The position numbers and the translations under genes were made by a program. Below are positions 1-8,222 of a DNA stretch of 29,338 bases, piece by piece. The notes beneath the pieces are model-generated. The model was given only the letters and a program-made list of their open reading frames with translations. It ran no database searches and was not told the DNA's origin. Origin of the DNA: a virus; the IMG/VR virus record IMGVR_UViG_3300044911_002329, positions 1 to 29,338 of that record; one strand, 5' to 3'. Numbering within the stretch: position 1 is the stretch's first letter; each line of letters opens with the position of its first letter.

Positions 1-1458
1 ACTGCCATCGGCCCCGTGCTCCTTGCTTTAGAACATCAAGACGTAGGCATCACGGAACGGTACCAGCTTTTGTGCATGGCAGGCATAATGTGTGCAGACC
101 CAGCAAAACGCAGAAAATATCTGGGTGAGGCAGTAATGATTCAGCCCACACGCCGCGAGGCTTACGGCCACTACGCAACGCAACTCATGGACGACGGCAA
201 CTATCACGAAGCAGTGCGACTGCTTCAGATGATTATGACGCTCACGCCACCGGCCGGAGTCATCTGGAATCTGGACGCCAAGTGGTACGGCCACATGCCA
301 AATTTCTTACTGGAACAATCGCTCCGAGTTGTCGGCCAAACAGCCGACGCAGATCGATGCCTTAAAGAAGCGTTCCGAGCAGCCTGGGGGCAGGTCACCA
401 TCATTTACCAAGGGGAGCTGCCAGACGTAGTACGAACATCAAAGCTGATGATGGACACATCCGATCAGCCCGCTGGGTTGCAACATCTATTCATTACAAA
501 CCCCGGCGAAGATAAATTCGGCAAACGCCTAAACATTTGCACAAGCGTTGAGGACGCGATCAGCAAAACCCTCGGCAGAGTTCTGCTTTTTGTAAAGTGC
601 GGCAAAGACGTGGTAGTGCCTAGCTTGCGCTGGGACATGGATCTTTTAGGACAAGGCACACTGCCAGCCGGGGCCACACGCCTGCCAGATCCTGTTGATC
701 AAACGGGGAACGTCATCGTCGGTTTAACCACTACGCCTACACGAATCGGCAAGATTCTGCCCACAATTCAGAGCCTGCTGGCGCAATCGCGCCCAGCCGA
801 TCAGATCATTCTATCTGTGCCTGAAAAACTGGCACGCACAGGCGAACGCTTTGGAGATATTCCAAAAGAGCTACAGGCGCTGGCCGATGCTGGTAAATTT
901 CAAATTCACCGCACTAAGGACTACGGCCCAGCTACAAAGTTTATCGGCCCGCTGGAAGTAGGCGGGGATCCCGACGACAAGATTTGCTGGCTGGATGACG
1001 ACATCCTTTACAGCCCACTGCTTTTGCAGACCCTCGCCGAAGAATTAGATACCAGACCAAAAACGGCGTTAGGTGTCTGCGGATTTTTTATGACTGGTGC
1101 GACTGGCTACGCCATCGCCCCAGATCACGGCGGCCATGCCGAGATTTTGGAAGGATTCGGCGGCGTGATGTGTCGGCGTTCGGACATGCCGAAAGCCGAG
1201 CTATGGCCAGCCATCCCAGCAAGTGAGTTCGCTGGCCTGAGTCCTGTGGCTCGCGCCAAGTTCCTTGCTGACGATTACATGATGAGCACGGAGCTGCGTA
1301 AGGCTGGGACAGCTACGCTCGTCTGCAACACGCCTGAACTAAATCGTGGCAACTCTCTAAAGATTAGGCCGGAAGGGTTAGGCGCTGACGCCTTGCAAAA
1401 CAATAAAGGCACGGGCGGCAATCTGGCGGCATACGCCTTGCTAAAGGCAAATGGATAA
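1..1458 (+). CDS. Glycosyltransferase with N-terminal TPR-like region (5' partial)
   Basis: The frame is open to the first base, so the gene begins before the window; a GTG at 16 is the first start-type codon but probably not the real start. Counting from that GTG, residues 1-90 are helical and TPR-like. The C-terminal half looks like a GT-A glycosyltransferase: a strand and switch region near residue 235 (VGLTTTPTRIGKI), then a metal/nucleotide-sugar DDD motif near residue 330 (WLDDDILYSP). GT-A enzymes of this kind move a sugar from a nucleotide sugar to an acceptor in the cytoplasm. The stop overlaps the next glycosyltransferase by 8 nt, so the two are probably co-translated. The acceptor could be a virion protein or host surface glycan; the sequence does not decide. 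Confidence 0.75.
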   Translation, partial: TAIGPVLLALEHQDVGITERYQLLCMAGIMCADPAKRRKYLGEAVMIQPTRREAYGHYATQLMDDGNYHEAVRLLQMIMTLTPPAGVIWNLDAKWYGHMPNFLLEQSLRVVGQTADADRCLKEAFRAAWGQVTIIYQGELPDVVRTSKLMMDTSDQPAGLQHLFITNPGEDKFGKRLNICTSVEDAISKTLGRVLLFVKCGKDVVVPSLRWDMDLLGQGTLPAGATRLPDPVDQTGNVIVGLTTTPTRIGKILPTIQSLLAQSRPADQIILSVPEKLARTGERFGDIPKELQALADAGKFQIHRTKDYGPATKFIGPLEVGGDPDDKICWLDDDILYSPLLLQTLAEELDTRPKTALGVCGFFMTGATGYAIAPDHGGHAEILEGFGGVMCRRSDMPKAELWPAIPASEFAGLSPVARAKFLADDYMMSTELRKAGTATLVCNTPELNRGNSLKIRPEGLGADALQNNKGTGGNLAAYALLKANG

Positions 1459-2125
1459 GACGCTCACCATATCGGGCTACAATCGGCCTACATACTTTGC
1501 CCAAGTGTTAAAGGCATTGGCGTGGTGTGACGGCGTGGGTGAGTACGAGATCACCGCCATTCTAGATCCATCGGACAAGACGGCGGAGCTTTCAGAAATT
1601 GCCAAGGGGCACGGCATCGGCGTGCACATTCCAGATCATCACATGGGCTGCGGATCTGCCATTCAGTACGCGATGAAGTACGGGTTTAAAAAATCGGATT
1701 ACCACATCCACCTAGAGGACGACACTGTTCCCAGCCCGGACTGCCTGCGCTGGTTCGAGTGGGCAGGACAGAACGCTGGCCCAAAAGTGCTCACGGTATC
1801 TGGCTACAATCAACACGGCGAAAATGCCGAGAACGACGCCAGCGGATTTAGAAACTGGTTCACACCTTGGGGCTGGGCAACCTGGCGCGATCGATTTGAA
1901 AGACACCTGGTTCCCGCATGGGATTGCAACTTCTGGGACGGATCCGTTCAGCGGGTGCGTGAACGGACGGGGATGAGTGAACTATTCCCGCACGTAAGTC
2001 GGATACAAAACATAGGGGCAGAGGGCGGCACGTTTTGTCCAGGGCCGGAATTTCACAAGGAACATCAACACGCCACCCGCGTGGCCACGGCAAAAGAAAA
2101 GAGGACGCGATGGATAGTAAAATAG
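1451..2125 (+). CDS. GT-A glycosyltransferase (GNT-I-like)
   Basis: This 224-residue protein has a compact GT-A layout. It opens with a nucleotide-sugar-binding strand (TLTISGYNRP), has a DxD-type motif at E89-D90-D91 (HLEDDTVPSPD), and carries a WGWATWRDR motif near residue 140 typical of small family-2/GNT-I-like enzymes. It likely adds a sugar to a protein or glycan. The ATG lies inside the end of the upstream glycosyltransferase and its own end overlaps the methyltransferase start, so three glycan-modifying genes are read as one unit. There is no membrane segment, so a cytoplasmic soluble enzyme is expected. The exact sugar and acceptor cannot be read from sequence. Confidence 0.75.
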   Translation: MDKTLTISGYNRPTYFAQVLKALAWCDGVGEYEITAILDPSDKTAELSEIAKGHGIGVHIPDHHMGCGSAIQYAMKYGFKKSDYHIHLEDDTVPSPDCLRWFEWAGQNAGPKVLTVSGYNQHGENAENDASGFRNWFTPWGWATWRDRFERHLVPAWDCNFWDGSVQRVRERTGMSELFPHVSRIQNIGAEGGTFCPGPEFHKEHQHATRVATAKEKRTRWIVK

Positions 2126-2667
2126 AGCGGGGCAGGGTATGCGACGAGAACCCGTCGATCCATTGGGCACACATGCCCGTGGACAGTCAAAGCAGAGTCT
2201 TAGATTTAGGCTGTGCTTTTTGGGACGAGCCACTACGAGCGGATCGTCTTGGCACGCCATACTTTTACCTAGGACAGAAACCCGCATTTTACCTTGGCAT
2301 CGATCAAAACAACTCGGACATCGCGCTGCTAACTCATGAGCTAGGCGCTCATTTTTTAGAAGCGTCAATCGCTAGCCCAGCTCAGATCTGTGACTGGATT
2401 ACAGCTCAATCGATTACCCATATTAAAAGCGATATAGAGGGGGCGGAGGAGCACTTGGCCGCCATAGAAACTTTACTCCCCAGCCTTCAGGCGGTGGCTA
2501 TTGAAACGCACGGTGACGCCACCCATCGCAAGATATGCGACTGGATAAGTAGGCAGTGCATGACCATCTACCGCATTGATCGACAAGGCGACTGCACCGA
2601 CGTGTTTATCGTCTACGCCCGCAAACTCTTAGACGAAGGAACTTTGACAACCAGCTCCCAACAGTGA
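2110..2667 (+). CDS. FkbM-like SAM-dependent methyltransferase
   Basis: I chose the ATG at 2110 because a purine-rich GAGGA lies just upstream and the protein then starts shortly before the fold; an open frame continues upstream, but only as overlap with the glycosyltransferase. The 185 residues hold the SAM-binding motif VLDLGC (30-35), an acidic strand end (YLGIDQ, 61-66) and KSDIEGAE (106-113), a hallmark of the FkbM family, which methylates sugar hydroxyls or similar groups. It presumably caps or decorates the glycan made by the two preceding enzymes. Its TGA overlaps the GTG of the head-tail gene by 4 nt, which ties this sugar cassette to virion assembly. Confidence 0.75.
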   Translation: MDSKIERGRVCDENPSIHWAHMPVDSQSRVLDLGCAFWDEPLRADRLGTPYFYLGQKPAFYLGIDQNNSDIALLTHELGAHFLEASIASPAQICDWITAQSITHIKSDIEGAEEHLAAIETLLPSLQAVAIETHGDATHRKICDWISRQCMTIYRIDRQGDCTDVFIVYARKLLDEGTLTTSSQQ

Positions 2668-2972
2668 CCGAAATTCAAACCCTAATGACCACAGGGGTGG
2701 CCGATATGATTGCGGCCATGCCGACGACTGCGACCATCTCCGGCCTCGCCGTCCGTGGCGTCTACACACCTAGCGAACAAACCGCAGAGCTGGGCATGGG
2801 CGGATTCGTGAATCCACAAAATGCGGAGTTCGTTTGCCTAACGGCCGCCGTCAGCCTGCCAGCCTTAATGACGATCGTGACCGTGGGCGGATCACCCAAA
2901 AGACTCACTGGCGTACAATCCGATCAAGGCGTCACGACTCTTATCTTGGCAGATCCAGAGGATGTGCGATGA
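2664..2972 (+). CDS. Head-tail joining protein (gpFII-like), putative
   Basis: This 102-residue protein starts at GTG in a GTGA overlap with the methyltransferase. A short helical N-terminus is followed by a small beta-rich domain (GVYTP, VNPQNAEFVCLTA, TIVTVGGSPKRLTGV, TTLILADPEDVR). That size and strand pattern, with a final strand ending in an aspartate-rich tail, suit the small head-tail attachment proteins of siphoviruses such as lambda gpFII. Position supports this: it precedes the tail completion and tail tube candidates. The call rests on layout and fold impression, since these proteins diverge beyond clear motifs. Confidence 0.5.
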   Translation: MTEIQTLMTTGVADMIAAMPTTATISGLAVRGVYTPSEQTAELGMGGFVNPQNAEFVCLTAAVSLPALMTIVTVGGSPKRLTGVQSDQGVTTLILADPEDVR

Positions 2973-3367
2973 GTTTGAGGCTTGCAGCGGAGGACGGCTT
3001 GGCCGCCTACCTATCCACAGCCAGTAAGCCAGCCGGGCTATACGTTCAAGCGGGGCACAGGATTGCGGAGTTACAGCTACCCGCCTGCATCGTTCACGCA
3101 GAGTCGAGCGTGCCAGTTGTTGAGGGATCTCTAGCCACCACCCGCAAGGTGACTTTTACATGTTCGATTATGACGCCGCTGGAAGTTACCAGTACGGTGA
3201 CGGCCCATAGGACTAACTTTGACTGGCTAAACACAAAGCTGACGGCCGTAACTACCATAGCCGGTGCCACTCTGATGGGCGGATATTTGGGCGAAGAAAG
3301 CACAGGAAGCAACGACAAGGTGATGGAGGATTCGGTGAAATTCACCGCCTTTGTCACGCCTAGTTGA
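2969..3367 (+). CDS. Tail completion / tail terminator-like protein
   Basis: The ATG at 2969 overlaps the preceding stop in an ATGA junction; this start is preferred over an in-frame one further upstream, which would lie wholly inside the previous gene. The 132 residues begin with a helix (LAAEDGLAAYL), then alternate strands and helices in the manner of tail-terminator proteins that cap the tail at the neck: a strand with LPACIVHAES, a long strand RKVTFTCSIM, and a helix TNFDWLNTKLTAV. Its place between the head-tail joiner and tail tube genes matches lambda gpU or HK97 gp10-type order. The functional name is inferred mainly from position. Confidence 0.45.
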   Translation: MSLRLAAEDGLAAYLSTASKPAGLYVQAGHRIAELQLPACIVHAESSVPVVEGSLATTRKVTFTCSIMTPLEVTSTVTAHRTNFDWLNTKLTAVTTIAGATLMGGYLGEESTGSNDKVMEDSVKFTAFVTPS

Positions 3368-3386
3368 CACGTAGGGAAAAAACAAT

Positions 3387-3653
3387 ATGGCGATGACATA
3401 CGGAGTGACGGCTGGAATTTCTCAGAACATCAGCAACACGGACGAGTACGTCTACATCACGGGAACAGACGGCACCGTGGTAAAACACTTTAGAAAATAC
3501 AAAAGGATCGAGACAGTCACAGAGACTTTGCCCGATTCATTTGCTCACCCTGGCGTCTCTGGCCCAACGGCGTTCCGCCAAGAGTTGCGCCTGTCGAATA
3601 CGGATTTTGCCAGACTTACCAACACCGCCGTGACATTCAGCACGATCGCTTAA
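3387..3653 (+). CDS. Small tail protein, putative
   Basis: An 88-residue protein with a clear ribosome site (AGGGAAAA, about 8 nt before the ATG). It is mostly beta-strand with polar linkers: YVYITGTDGTVV, KHFRKYKRIETVTET, and AFRQELRLSN. It has no membrane segment or catalytic motif. It sits between the tail completion gene and the second small beta-rich gene, where siphoviruses encode tail tube or tube-associated proteins. It could be a tube subunit, a minor neck protein or a virion decoration; I cannot choose. Confidence 0.4.
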   Translation: MAMTYGVTAGISQNISNTDEYVYITGTDGTVVKHFRKYKRIETVTETLPDSFAHPGVSGPTAFRQELRLSNTDFARLTNTAVTFSTIA

Positions 3654-3665
3654 GGAAATAACAAT

Positions 3666-3986
3666 ATGCCATACAAAGGATTTACAGGGGTAGCAACCGT
3701 CACTGGGATTGAGGAATACATTTCTATGAGCATCACGGGCGAGCTGACGGAGATCGTTATCGATCCCGGCACAGCCAACACCGCTCCCACAGTTACCACC
3801 TACTACAATCCTCGCTACAATGTGTCGATCGAGGGCATCAGCTCTGGCGCTTCCGTTCCAGCCACCTTTACTGTTGGTTCTTATAGCTACGTAAAGACGG
3901 GCGAATCCTACACCAAGACCGTCGGGGATGTGGTGAAGGTTAGCGTTACTGGCGTCTACAATCCAAACAGCTCGCTTGCCTCGTAG
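3666..3986 (+). CDS. Tail tube-like protein
   Basis: The gene begins 12 nt after the previous stop with a good ribosome site (AAGGAAATAAC then ATG). The 106 residues are beta-rich: GVATVTGIEEYISM, SITGELTEIVID, TTYYNPRYNVSIEGI, GSYSYVKTGES, DVVKVSVTGVY. Repeated antiparallel strands with glycine turns and a C-terminal VTGVYNPNS segment suit a tail tube or Ig-like virion protein. A strong ribosome site, rather than coupled translation as for most neighbours, fits a protein needed in many copies. It is small for a classic tube protein, so a tube-decorating role remains possible. Confidence 0.45.
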   Translation: MPYKGFTGVATVTGIEEYISMSITGELTEIVIDPGTANTAPTVTTYYNPRYNVSIEGISSGASVPATFTVGSYSYVKTGESYTKTVGDVVKVSVTGVYNPNSSLAS

Positions 3987-4000
3987 TCGGTAAGACGGCG

Positions 4001-4564
4001 ATGAATCGCCACTTTGCCGAATCATTCCTAAATCGTCAGGATCACCGCGTCCTAGGCTTGCCACTCCTGCCGCTTTCCTTGTGGCACATGTTTAATCTGG
4101 AAGTCGCTCAATCGCCCTACTTCATCGGCGGCTCGTTCCCATCGGCCAGAGATTTGCGCCTAGCGGTGAACATTTGCCGGACGCCGTTTCCACTGTTGCC
4201 GAATCTCTCTGATCGCAGGCTGTGGCTGGATTGGATGAAAAGCTGGCGGTGCCAGTTCTTGATCGAGACGGCCAAGTTTCGCGCCTATCTAGATGACTTT
4301 AATGCGTTGCCACAGTTATGGCAGCCAGAGAAAAAGAGGGGCACCGGCCGGGAGGCCACGGGCTTACCCTGGTCGCTGGCCATTGTGTCGGGGGTATGTG
4401 GGGCGACCGGGTGGGACGAGGCAAAGGTATGGAACATGCCGATTGGGCAGGCGTACTGGTACCACGTAGCGTTTGCTATGCAGGCAGGAAGCAACGTGGA
4501 TCTACTGAGTGAGGGCGAGTTGCTGGCGATCGAGGCCGTTCGTGCCAGGAGGGCGGGCAAGTGA
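4001..4564 (+). CDS. Hypothetical protein in the tail-chaperone position
   Basis: A 187-residue, largely helical protein rich in tryptophan, with features such as LSLWHMFNLEVAQSP, WLDWMKSW, GWDEAKVWNMPIGQAYWY and a C-terminal acidic helix. It lies between the tail tube and tape-measure genes, where most siphoviruses encode tail assembly chaperones. Unlike lambda G/GT, I see no obvious slippery heptamer leading into a second frame near its end; instead the next gene starts with a GTGA overlap. The chaperone role is inferred from position only. No catalytic motif or membrane span is visible. Confidence 0.45.
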   Translation: MNRHFAESFLNRQDHRVLGLPLLPLSLWHMFNLEVAQSPYFIGGSFPSARDLRLAVNICRTPFPLLPNLSDRRLWLDWMKSWRCQFLIETAKFRAYLDDFNALPQLWQPEKKRGTGREATGLPWSLAIVSGVCGATGWDEAKVWNMPIGQAYWYHVAFAMQAGSNVDLLSEGELLAIEAVRARRAGK

Positions 4565-5406
4565 TTGAGAAAATCACAGTAGATGATCGCGAGCTGCAGC
4601 GAGCTTTGCTGCGTTTTTATAAAACAAAGACGCCAGCACAGGTGCTGCGAGCGCAGGCAAGATTGATGGCGGTTAACTTAGCGTTTCAAACTCAGCCATT
4701 CGGAGGATCGAAGGCAATCGGAGGCCAGCAAGACAGCGCTAAAGCACAAGGCGAGGGAGCGGTAGCGCGGGATATTAGAAAGGTAATTAGGACGCCATCT
4801 GATGTTTATCAAGAAATAGAAAAGCAAGGGATAGGGGCAGGGCGTGCTTTTGTTGCTATGGTCAAGAAGGGCGACTTTGACTTGGCTAAAAATCTATTGA
4901 TTCGACTTCGAGTGCCGGGACTTATGCAGGCGCAAGTTGGTGATATGAGCGGGATGTTTCATAAGTCAGCTCGCAAGCCGATACCCAAAAGACCAAGAAT
5001 TGAGAAAAGGCAGGAGCCGTTATTGATCACAGATCAAAGGGCAAAATTAAAATCCTACGTTAAGGAAGTGCAGAAAAGGGTGGGCATAGCAAAAGGCGGA
5101 TGGGCCGCCTGCGCCATGCAGTTAGGCGGAACGAGAGGCAGGATGGAAACAAACGTGCCAGGCATGCAACAGCAAGCAGTGCCCGCTTGGGTCAAAAGAC
5201 ATGCTGGCAATCGGGCCGCCGGGACTGTGGTGGATCAATCCGAAAACTTTCTAACCGGCAGGATTAACATGATCAATCATGTGCCTTGGGTGAGTAATTG
5301 CCTCAGCGATCAGCAGGCGCAGCAGGCTATTGACATACAAGCAGAAAAGATGCGGCGGGCGTTGGATTACGCTTATCAGGCTGATCTGAAAGCCGTCGGA
5401 TTCTAA
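4561..5406 (+). CDS. Minor tail / virion morphogenesis-like protein
   Basis: The 281-residue protein starts at GTG in a GTGA overlap and ends 7 nt before the tape-measure gene. It is basic and mostly helical, with an N-terminal DDRELQRALLRF helix, a central stretch rich in lysine, arginine and proline (residues 135-165), and a C-terminal region where a strand (INHVPWVSN) is followed by a long helix containing KMRRALDYAY. The last pattern resembles HK97 gp10-like or virion morphogenesis proteins. It may act in tail initiation or with the tape measure. Confidence in it as a coding gene is high; the role is tentative. Confidence 0.45.
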   Translation: MIEKITVDDRELQRALLRFYKTKTPAQVLRAQARLMAVNLAFQTQPFGGSKAIGGQQDSAKAQGEGAVARDIRKVIRTPSDVYQEIEKQGIGAGRAFVAMVKKGDFDLAKNLLIRLRVPGLMQAQVGDMSGMFHKSARKPIPKRPRIEKRQEPLLITDQRAKLKSYVKEVQKRVGIAKGGWAACAMQLGGTRGRMETNVPGMQQQAVPAWVKRHAGNRAAGTVVDQSENFLTGRINMINHVPWVSNCLSDQQAQQAIDIQAEKMRRALDYAYQADLKAVGF

Positions 5407-5413
5407 TACTACC

Positions 5414-6844
5414 ATGGCAAAACTAGCGATCGATGTGGTGCTGAACAAAGCCTCGGCCATGACTGGCCTGCGTGGCTTAGAAAAAGATTTTACATCATTC
5501 GGGAAATCAATGCTTGGAGTCGTCGGGATCGGCGGGGGGCTTGCTGGGTTGGTGGCCGGGATCGACAACATTCTGGCAAAGGCCGGTCAACTGCAGGACG
5601 TGTCCGACGCCTTTAATGTAAGTGCGGAAAGCGTCCAACGACTGGCGGCCGTAGGTGTCACAGCAAATTTATCGATCGAGGAGATCGGCAGCAAACTGGG
5701 CAAGTTAGGCAAGGCAGCCCAAGACGCTGCAGGCGGAAACACAAACCTTGCTAAAACATTTGAAAAAATAGGCGTTACAGGACAGCAGTTAGTCAGCCTC
5801 TCTCCAGAGGAATTATTTAATAAACTAAGGGAATCTGTCAGTAGTGGGGCACTGGCAGGGGAGGAGTTGAAGGTTGTAAATGAGCTTCTCGCTAAAGATT
5901 ATCAGAGATTTTTGCCGTTATTAAGAATGACGGCAGAGGAATACAAAAGCCTCGGCGCCGCGTCAGGGGTACTGTCCGACACCACCGTTTCCAATTTGGA
6001 TGCGATGAATGTTAAGTGGCGCCAATTTCAGAATACAGTATCTACAGCTTTGGCATCAATCGCGGGCGGATTCTTAGATCTCGGCACAGATATAAAAGAA
6101 AGCCCGCTGCAATCCACAGTAGATTTACTAACTGGCGACTACGACAAAATTGAAAAAAGAATTATTGAAAGAGAGAGAAAGCTAAAAGAGGTCATACAAA
6201 AAGAAAGAACCCAGAGGGCTGGGCAACAAAAAACCGTAACAGACCAAGCCGAGCTGGATCGGGAAGATGTAAATGCCGTTAAACAAAAAGTAAAACAAAT
6301 CGACGCCGAACTCGCGGCAATCGACAAGGCGTATCAAATGCTGGCAGACAGCGAGGAGGACAGGCGCAAACAAGACCTAGCCGACTTTAAGCAGGCTGAA
6401 AAAGAAAAGCGCGATTTACTGCAGAAGCGGGCAGAGCTGATTCCCACGCTTCAAGAACTGGAGGCAAGGAGAGCAGGCCCAGAGGCCGAGATGCGGTTAC
6501 TTGAGGATAGGGCGCGAGAAGCGGCAGATAGGGCACGCTCCTCTGGAACCATTGAGGATGTAACTGCCGCACAACAACAAGCGCTTGAATTACAATCTGC
6601 AAAGGAAAACGTTTTAAGCCAGAGGGGATTTGGCGATCAATCCGCGCAGCTCGCAAGGGCGCAAACTGAATCCATCGTCGGAAAGCTGCAGTCTGCGGCT
6701 GAGTTGCAACAGCAACTGCGTGACATCCCCTCCAGCACGGAGGCACAACGCACGCAACCAGTGAGACTAGAAAACCCACCTGATCTAAAAGGCGTACTGG
6801 ATAAGCTGGATCTACTCATCAAAAACGCCGGGGTGTTTAGCTAA
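5414..6844 (+). CDS. Tail tape-measure protein
   Basis: The 476-residue protein has the usual tape-measure build: an N-terminal domain with a glycine-rich hydrophobic stretch (about residues 32-50, LGVVGIGGGLAGLVAGI), then alanine-, glutamine- and lysine-rich helices that look coiled-coil through most of the C-terminal half (about 240-440). The region of residues 50-200 (QDVSDAFNVSAESVQRL, LSPEELFNKLRES) matches the conserved N-terminal part of phage tape measures of this class. These proteins set tail length and enter the tail lumen. At roughly 0.15 nm per residue, a tail near 70 nm would be expected, which is short for a siphovirus. No muralytic domain is evident. Confidence 0.8.
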   Translation: MAKLAIDVVLNKASAMTGLRGLEKDFTSFGKSMLGVVGIGGGLAGLVAGIDNILAKAGQLQDVSDAFNVSAESVQRLAAVGVTANLSIEEIGSKLGKLGKAAQDAAGGNTNLAKTFEKIGVTGQQLVSLSPEELFNKLRESVSSGALAGEELKVVNELLAKDYQRFLPLLRMTAEEYKSLGAASGVLSDTTVSNLDAMNVKWRQFQNTVSTALASIAGGFLDLGTDIKESPLQSTVDLLTGDYDKIEKRIIERERKLKEVIQKERTQRAGQQKTVTDQAELDREDVNAVKQKVKQIDAELAAIDKAYQMLADSEEDRRKQDLADFKQAEKEKRDLLQKRAELIPTLQELEARRAGPEAEMRLLEDRAREAADRARSSGTIEDVTAAQQQALELQSAKENVLSQRGFGDQSAQLARAQTESIVGKLQSAAELQQQLRDIPSSTEAQRTQPVRLENPPDLKGVLDKLDLLIKNAGVFS

Positions 6845-7635
6845 TGGCTAGGGGCAGCAGCTACGGTGGGGGCAGCGGAGGATCCGTTCAAAACACGGGT
6901 GTCGAGATGCTGGGTGGTGGCGGCAGCTTTCAATCCACCGGCAAAACCACGATCAATAAAAAGTATTTTGTCACAGATTTCGCACAGCTAGAAACAGCCC
7001 CAAAAATAGACGGCTATCAAGCAACCAACATTAGTTATACCAAGATAAACGACACTGCCTACGAGCAGTCGGTCACCTACGAGGCGATGACGGAGGGATC
7101 ATCAAGTGAAACAGGCGGAGTCGTTTGGCTACAGGCAGGAGTTAAGGGCACGTTTGAAATGTTTTGCTCCTATGAGAGTAAGCCGATCGAGCTGCATCCC
7201 CGCATCGATAAACTTTCTGTAGATTTTGGCGGGTACTTTACGCCAGATGGATTTGCAAAATGGCCGCCCACTTACACTCCGACATCAGGCGGAGGATTAG
7301 GATCTGGCAATACTGTAGCTAATCCTATGTTTGGAGTTACCCGCTACAAAGAGGTCACGCTAACCTTGCGTCACACCTACTTTACGAAAAGTGTAAATCC
7401 TAACATTTGGGATACCGCAGGCCGGGTAGTAGATAAATTGCCAGCGGGCATCCCCATCCCAAGGGGCGAAAAGGATAAGGACGGAAAAGAAATCCCTCGG
7501 CGCTGGATGATGCAGGCTCCAGCCGTCAGCAGGCAGGGCGAGGCATGGCAAGTGGTGCAGGAATACGTGCTGCTGGATTCAAAGGGGGTGGCTGACGGCT
7601 TATACGAAAAGGGCACCGTACCAGGGGCCACATGA
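6844..7635 (+). CDS. Distal tail structural protein, unassigned
   Basis: A 263-residue protein that starts in a TAATG overlap with the tape measure. The N-terminus is glycine- and serine-rich and probably flexible (residues 1-35). After it come beta strands such as NKKYFVTDFAQLE, YEQSVTYEAMTEGS, and KEVTLTLRHTYF, and a basic, lysine/glutamate-rich loop near residue 205. Position directly after the tape measure suggests a distal tail or baseplate hub component. I do not recognise the family, and there is no peptidase or lysozyme motif. Confidence 0.45.
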   Translation: MARGSSYGGGSGGSVQNTGVEMLGGGGSFQSTGKTTINKKYFVTDFAQLETAPKIDGYQATNISYTKINDTAYEQSVTYEAMTEGSSSETGGVVWLQAGVKGTFEMFCSYESKPIELHPRIDKLSVDFGGYFTPDGFAKWPPTYTPTSGGGLGSGNTVANPMFGVTRYKEVTLTLRHTYFTKSVNPNIWDTAGRVVDKLPAGIPIPRGEKDKDGKEIPRRWMMQAPAVSRQGEAWQVVQEYVLLDSKGVADGLYEKGTVPGAT

Positions 7636-8222
7636 TCCCCAATGAGCTAAAGGCGGAATCGGGCGACAAGATCCTGCCTAAGTTCAAAAAGCTGGTCGCT
7701 TGGATCGACAGCCAGCGCCTCGTCTCCGTAGACGATCGAGTCCTAATTAACTCAACTCCAAACGGCTCTCTAGTTTCCATGGTGGATCGGCCGCCGACAA
7801 TCTCTACCCCACTGCAAGTGCGATTCAACGGGACAAAGTTTTTCAGCATTAGCGAGGGCTACATCAACGGCAAGCTGCCGCAGATCAAGCCGAGTACAGG
7901 CCAACTGCAAGACATCGTCGACCCAGACGGTGTGCCAGCACCGCCAGCAAAACTACCGGCAGAACGCCCTGTCCTAGTGTGTGCCCTTGTTACATTTACC
8001 GAAACATTCGCTCTTAAATTCAGCGAGATCGTTTGCAGAAAGCCAAATGAGATACCACGCACGGGCAGTGCAAATTACGCCGCAAAAGATAAAACCACCT
8101 CTGGCCTAATCCCTCTGGCCTACTTGCGTAAAAATAACTTCATTCAATTCGTCACTCACAATCTGCAAGTGCGTGCTTATCTTCATAACGGATCGCATCG
8201 CGTGATCTACTGGCCAGCGTGA
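7632..8222 (+). CDS. Hypothetical tail/baseplate protein
   Basis: A 196-residue protein beginning in an ATGA overlap. It has short strands and proline-rich loops (around residues 90-115: DPDGVPAPPAKLPAERP), which suggests a virion protein with a flexible linker, then RPVLVCALVTFTETFALKF and a C-terminal beta segment ending in RVIYWPA. It is locked between two other distal tail genes by 4-nt overlaps, so a stoichiometric assembly partner is likely. No motif gives a precise role. Confidence 0.4.
   Translation: MIPNELKAESGDKILPKFKKLVAWIDSQRLVSVDDRVLINSTPNGSLVSMVDRPPTISTPLQVRFNGTKFFSISEGYINGKLPQIKPSTGQLQDIVDPDGVPAPPAKLPAERPVLVCALVTFTETFALKFSEIVCRKPNEIPRTGSANYAAKDKTTSGLIPLAYLRKNNFIQFVTHNLQVRAYLHNGSHRVIYWPA

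Noticed and set aside
3537-4064. Minus-strand open frame of 175 codons
   Set aside because: It is opposite two tail genes with clear ribosome sites, and its product has no domain.
4318-4512. Alternative-frame product as a frameshifted tail chaperone
   Set aside because: No slippery heptamer and downstream structure is evident at its start, and the main frame continues normally.
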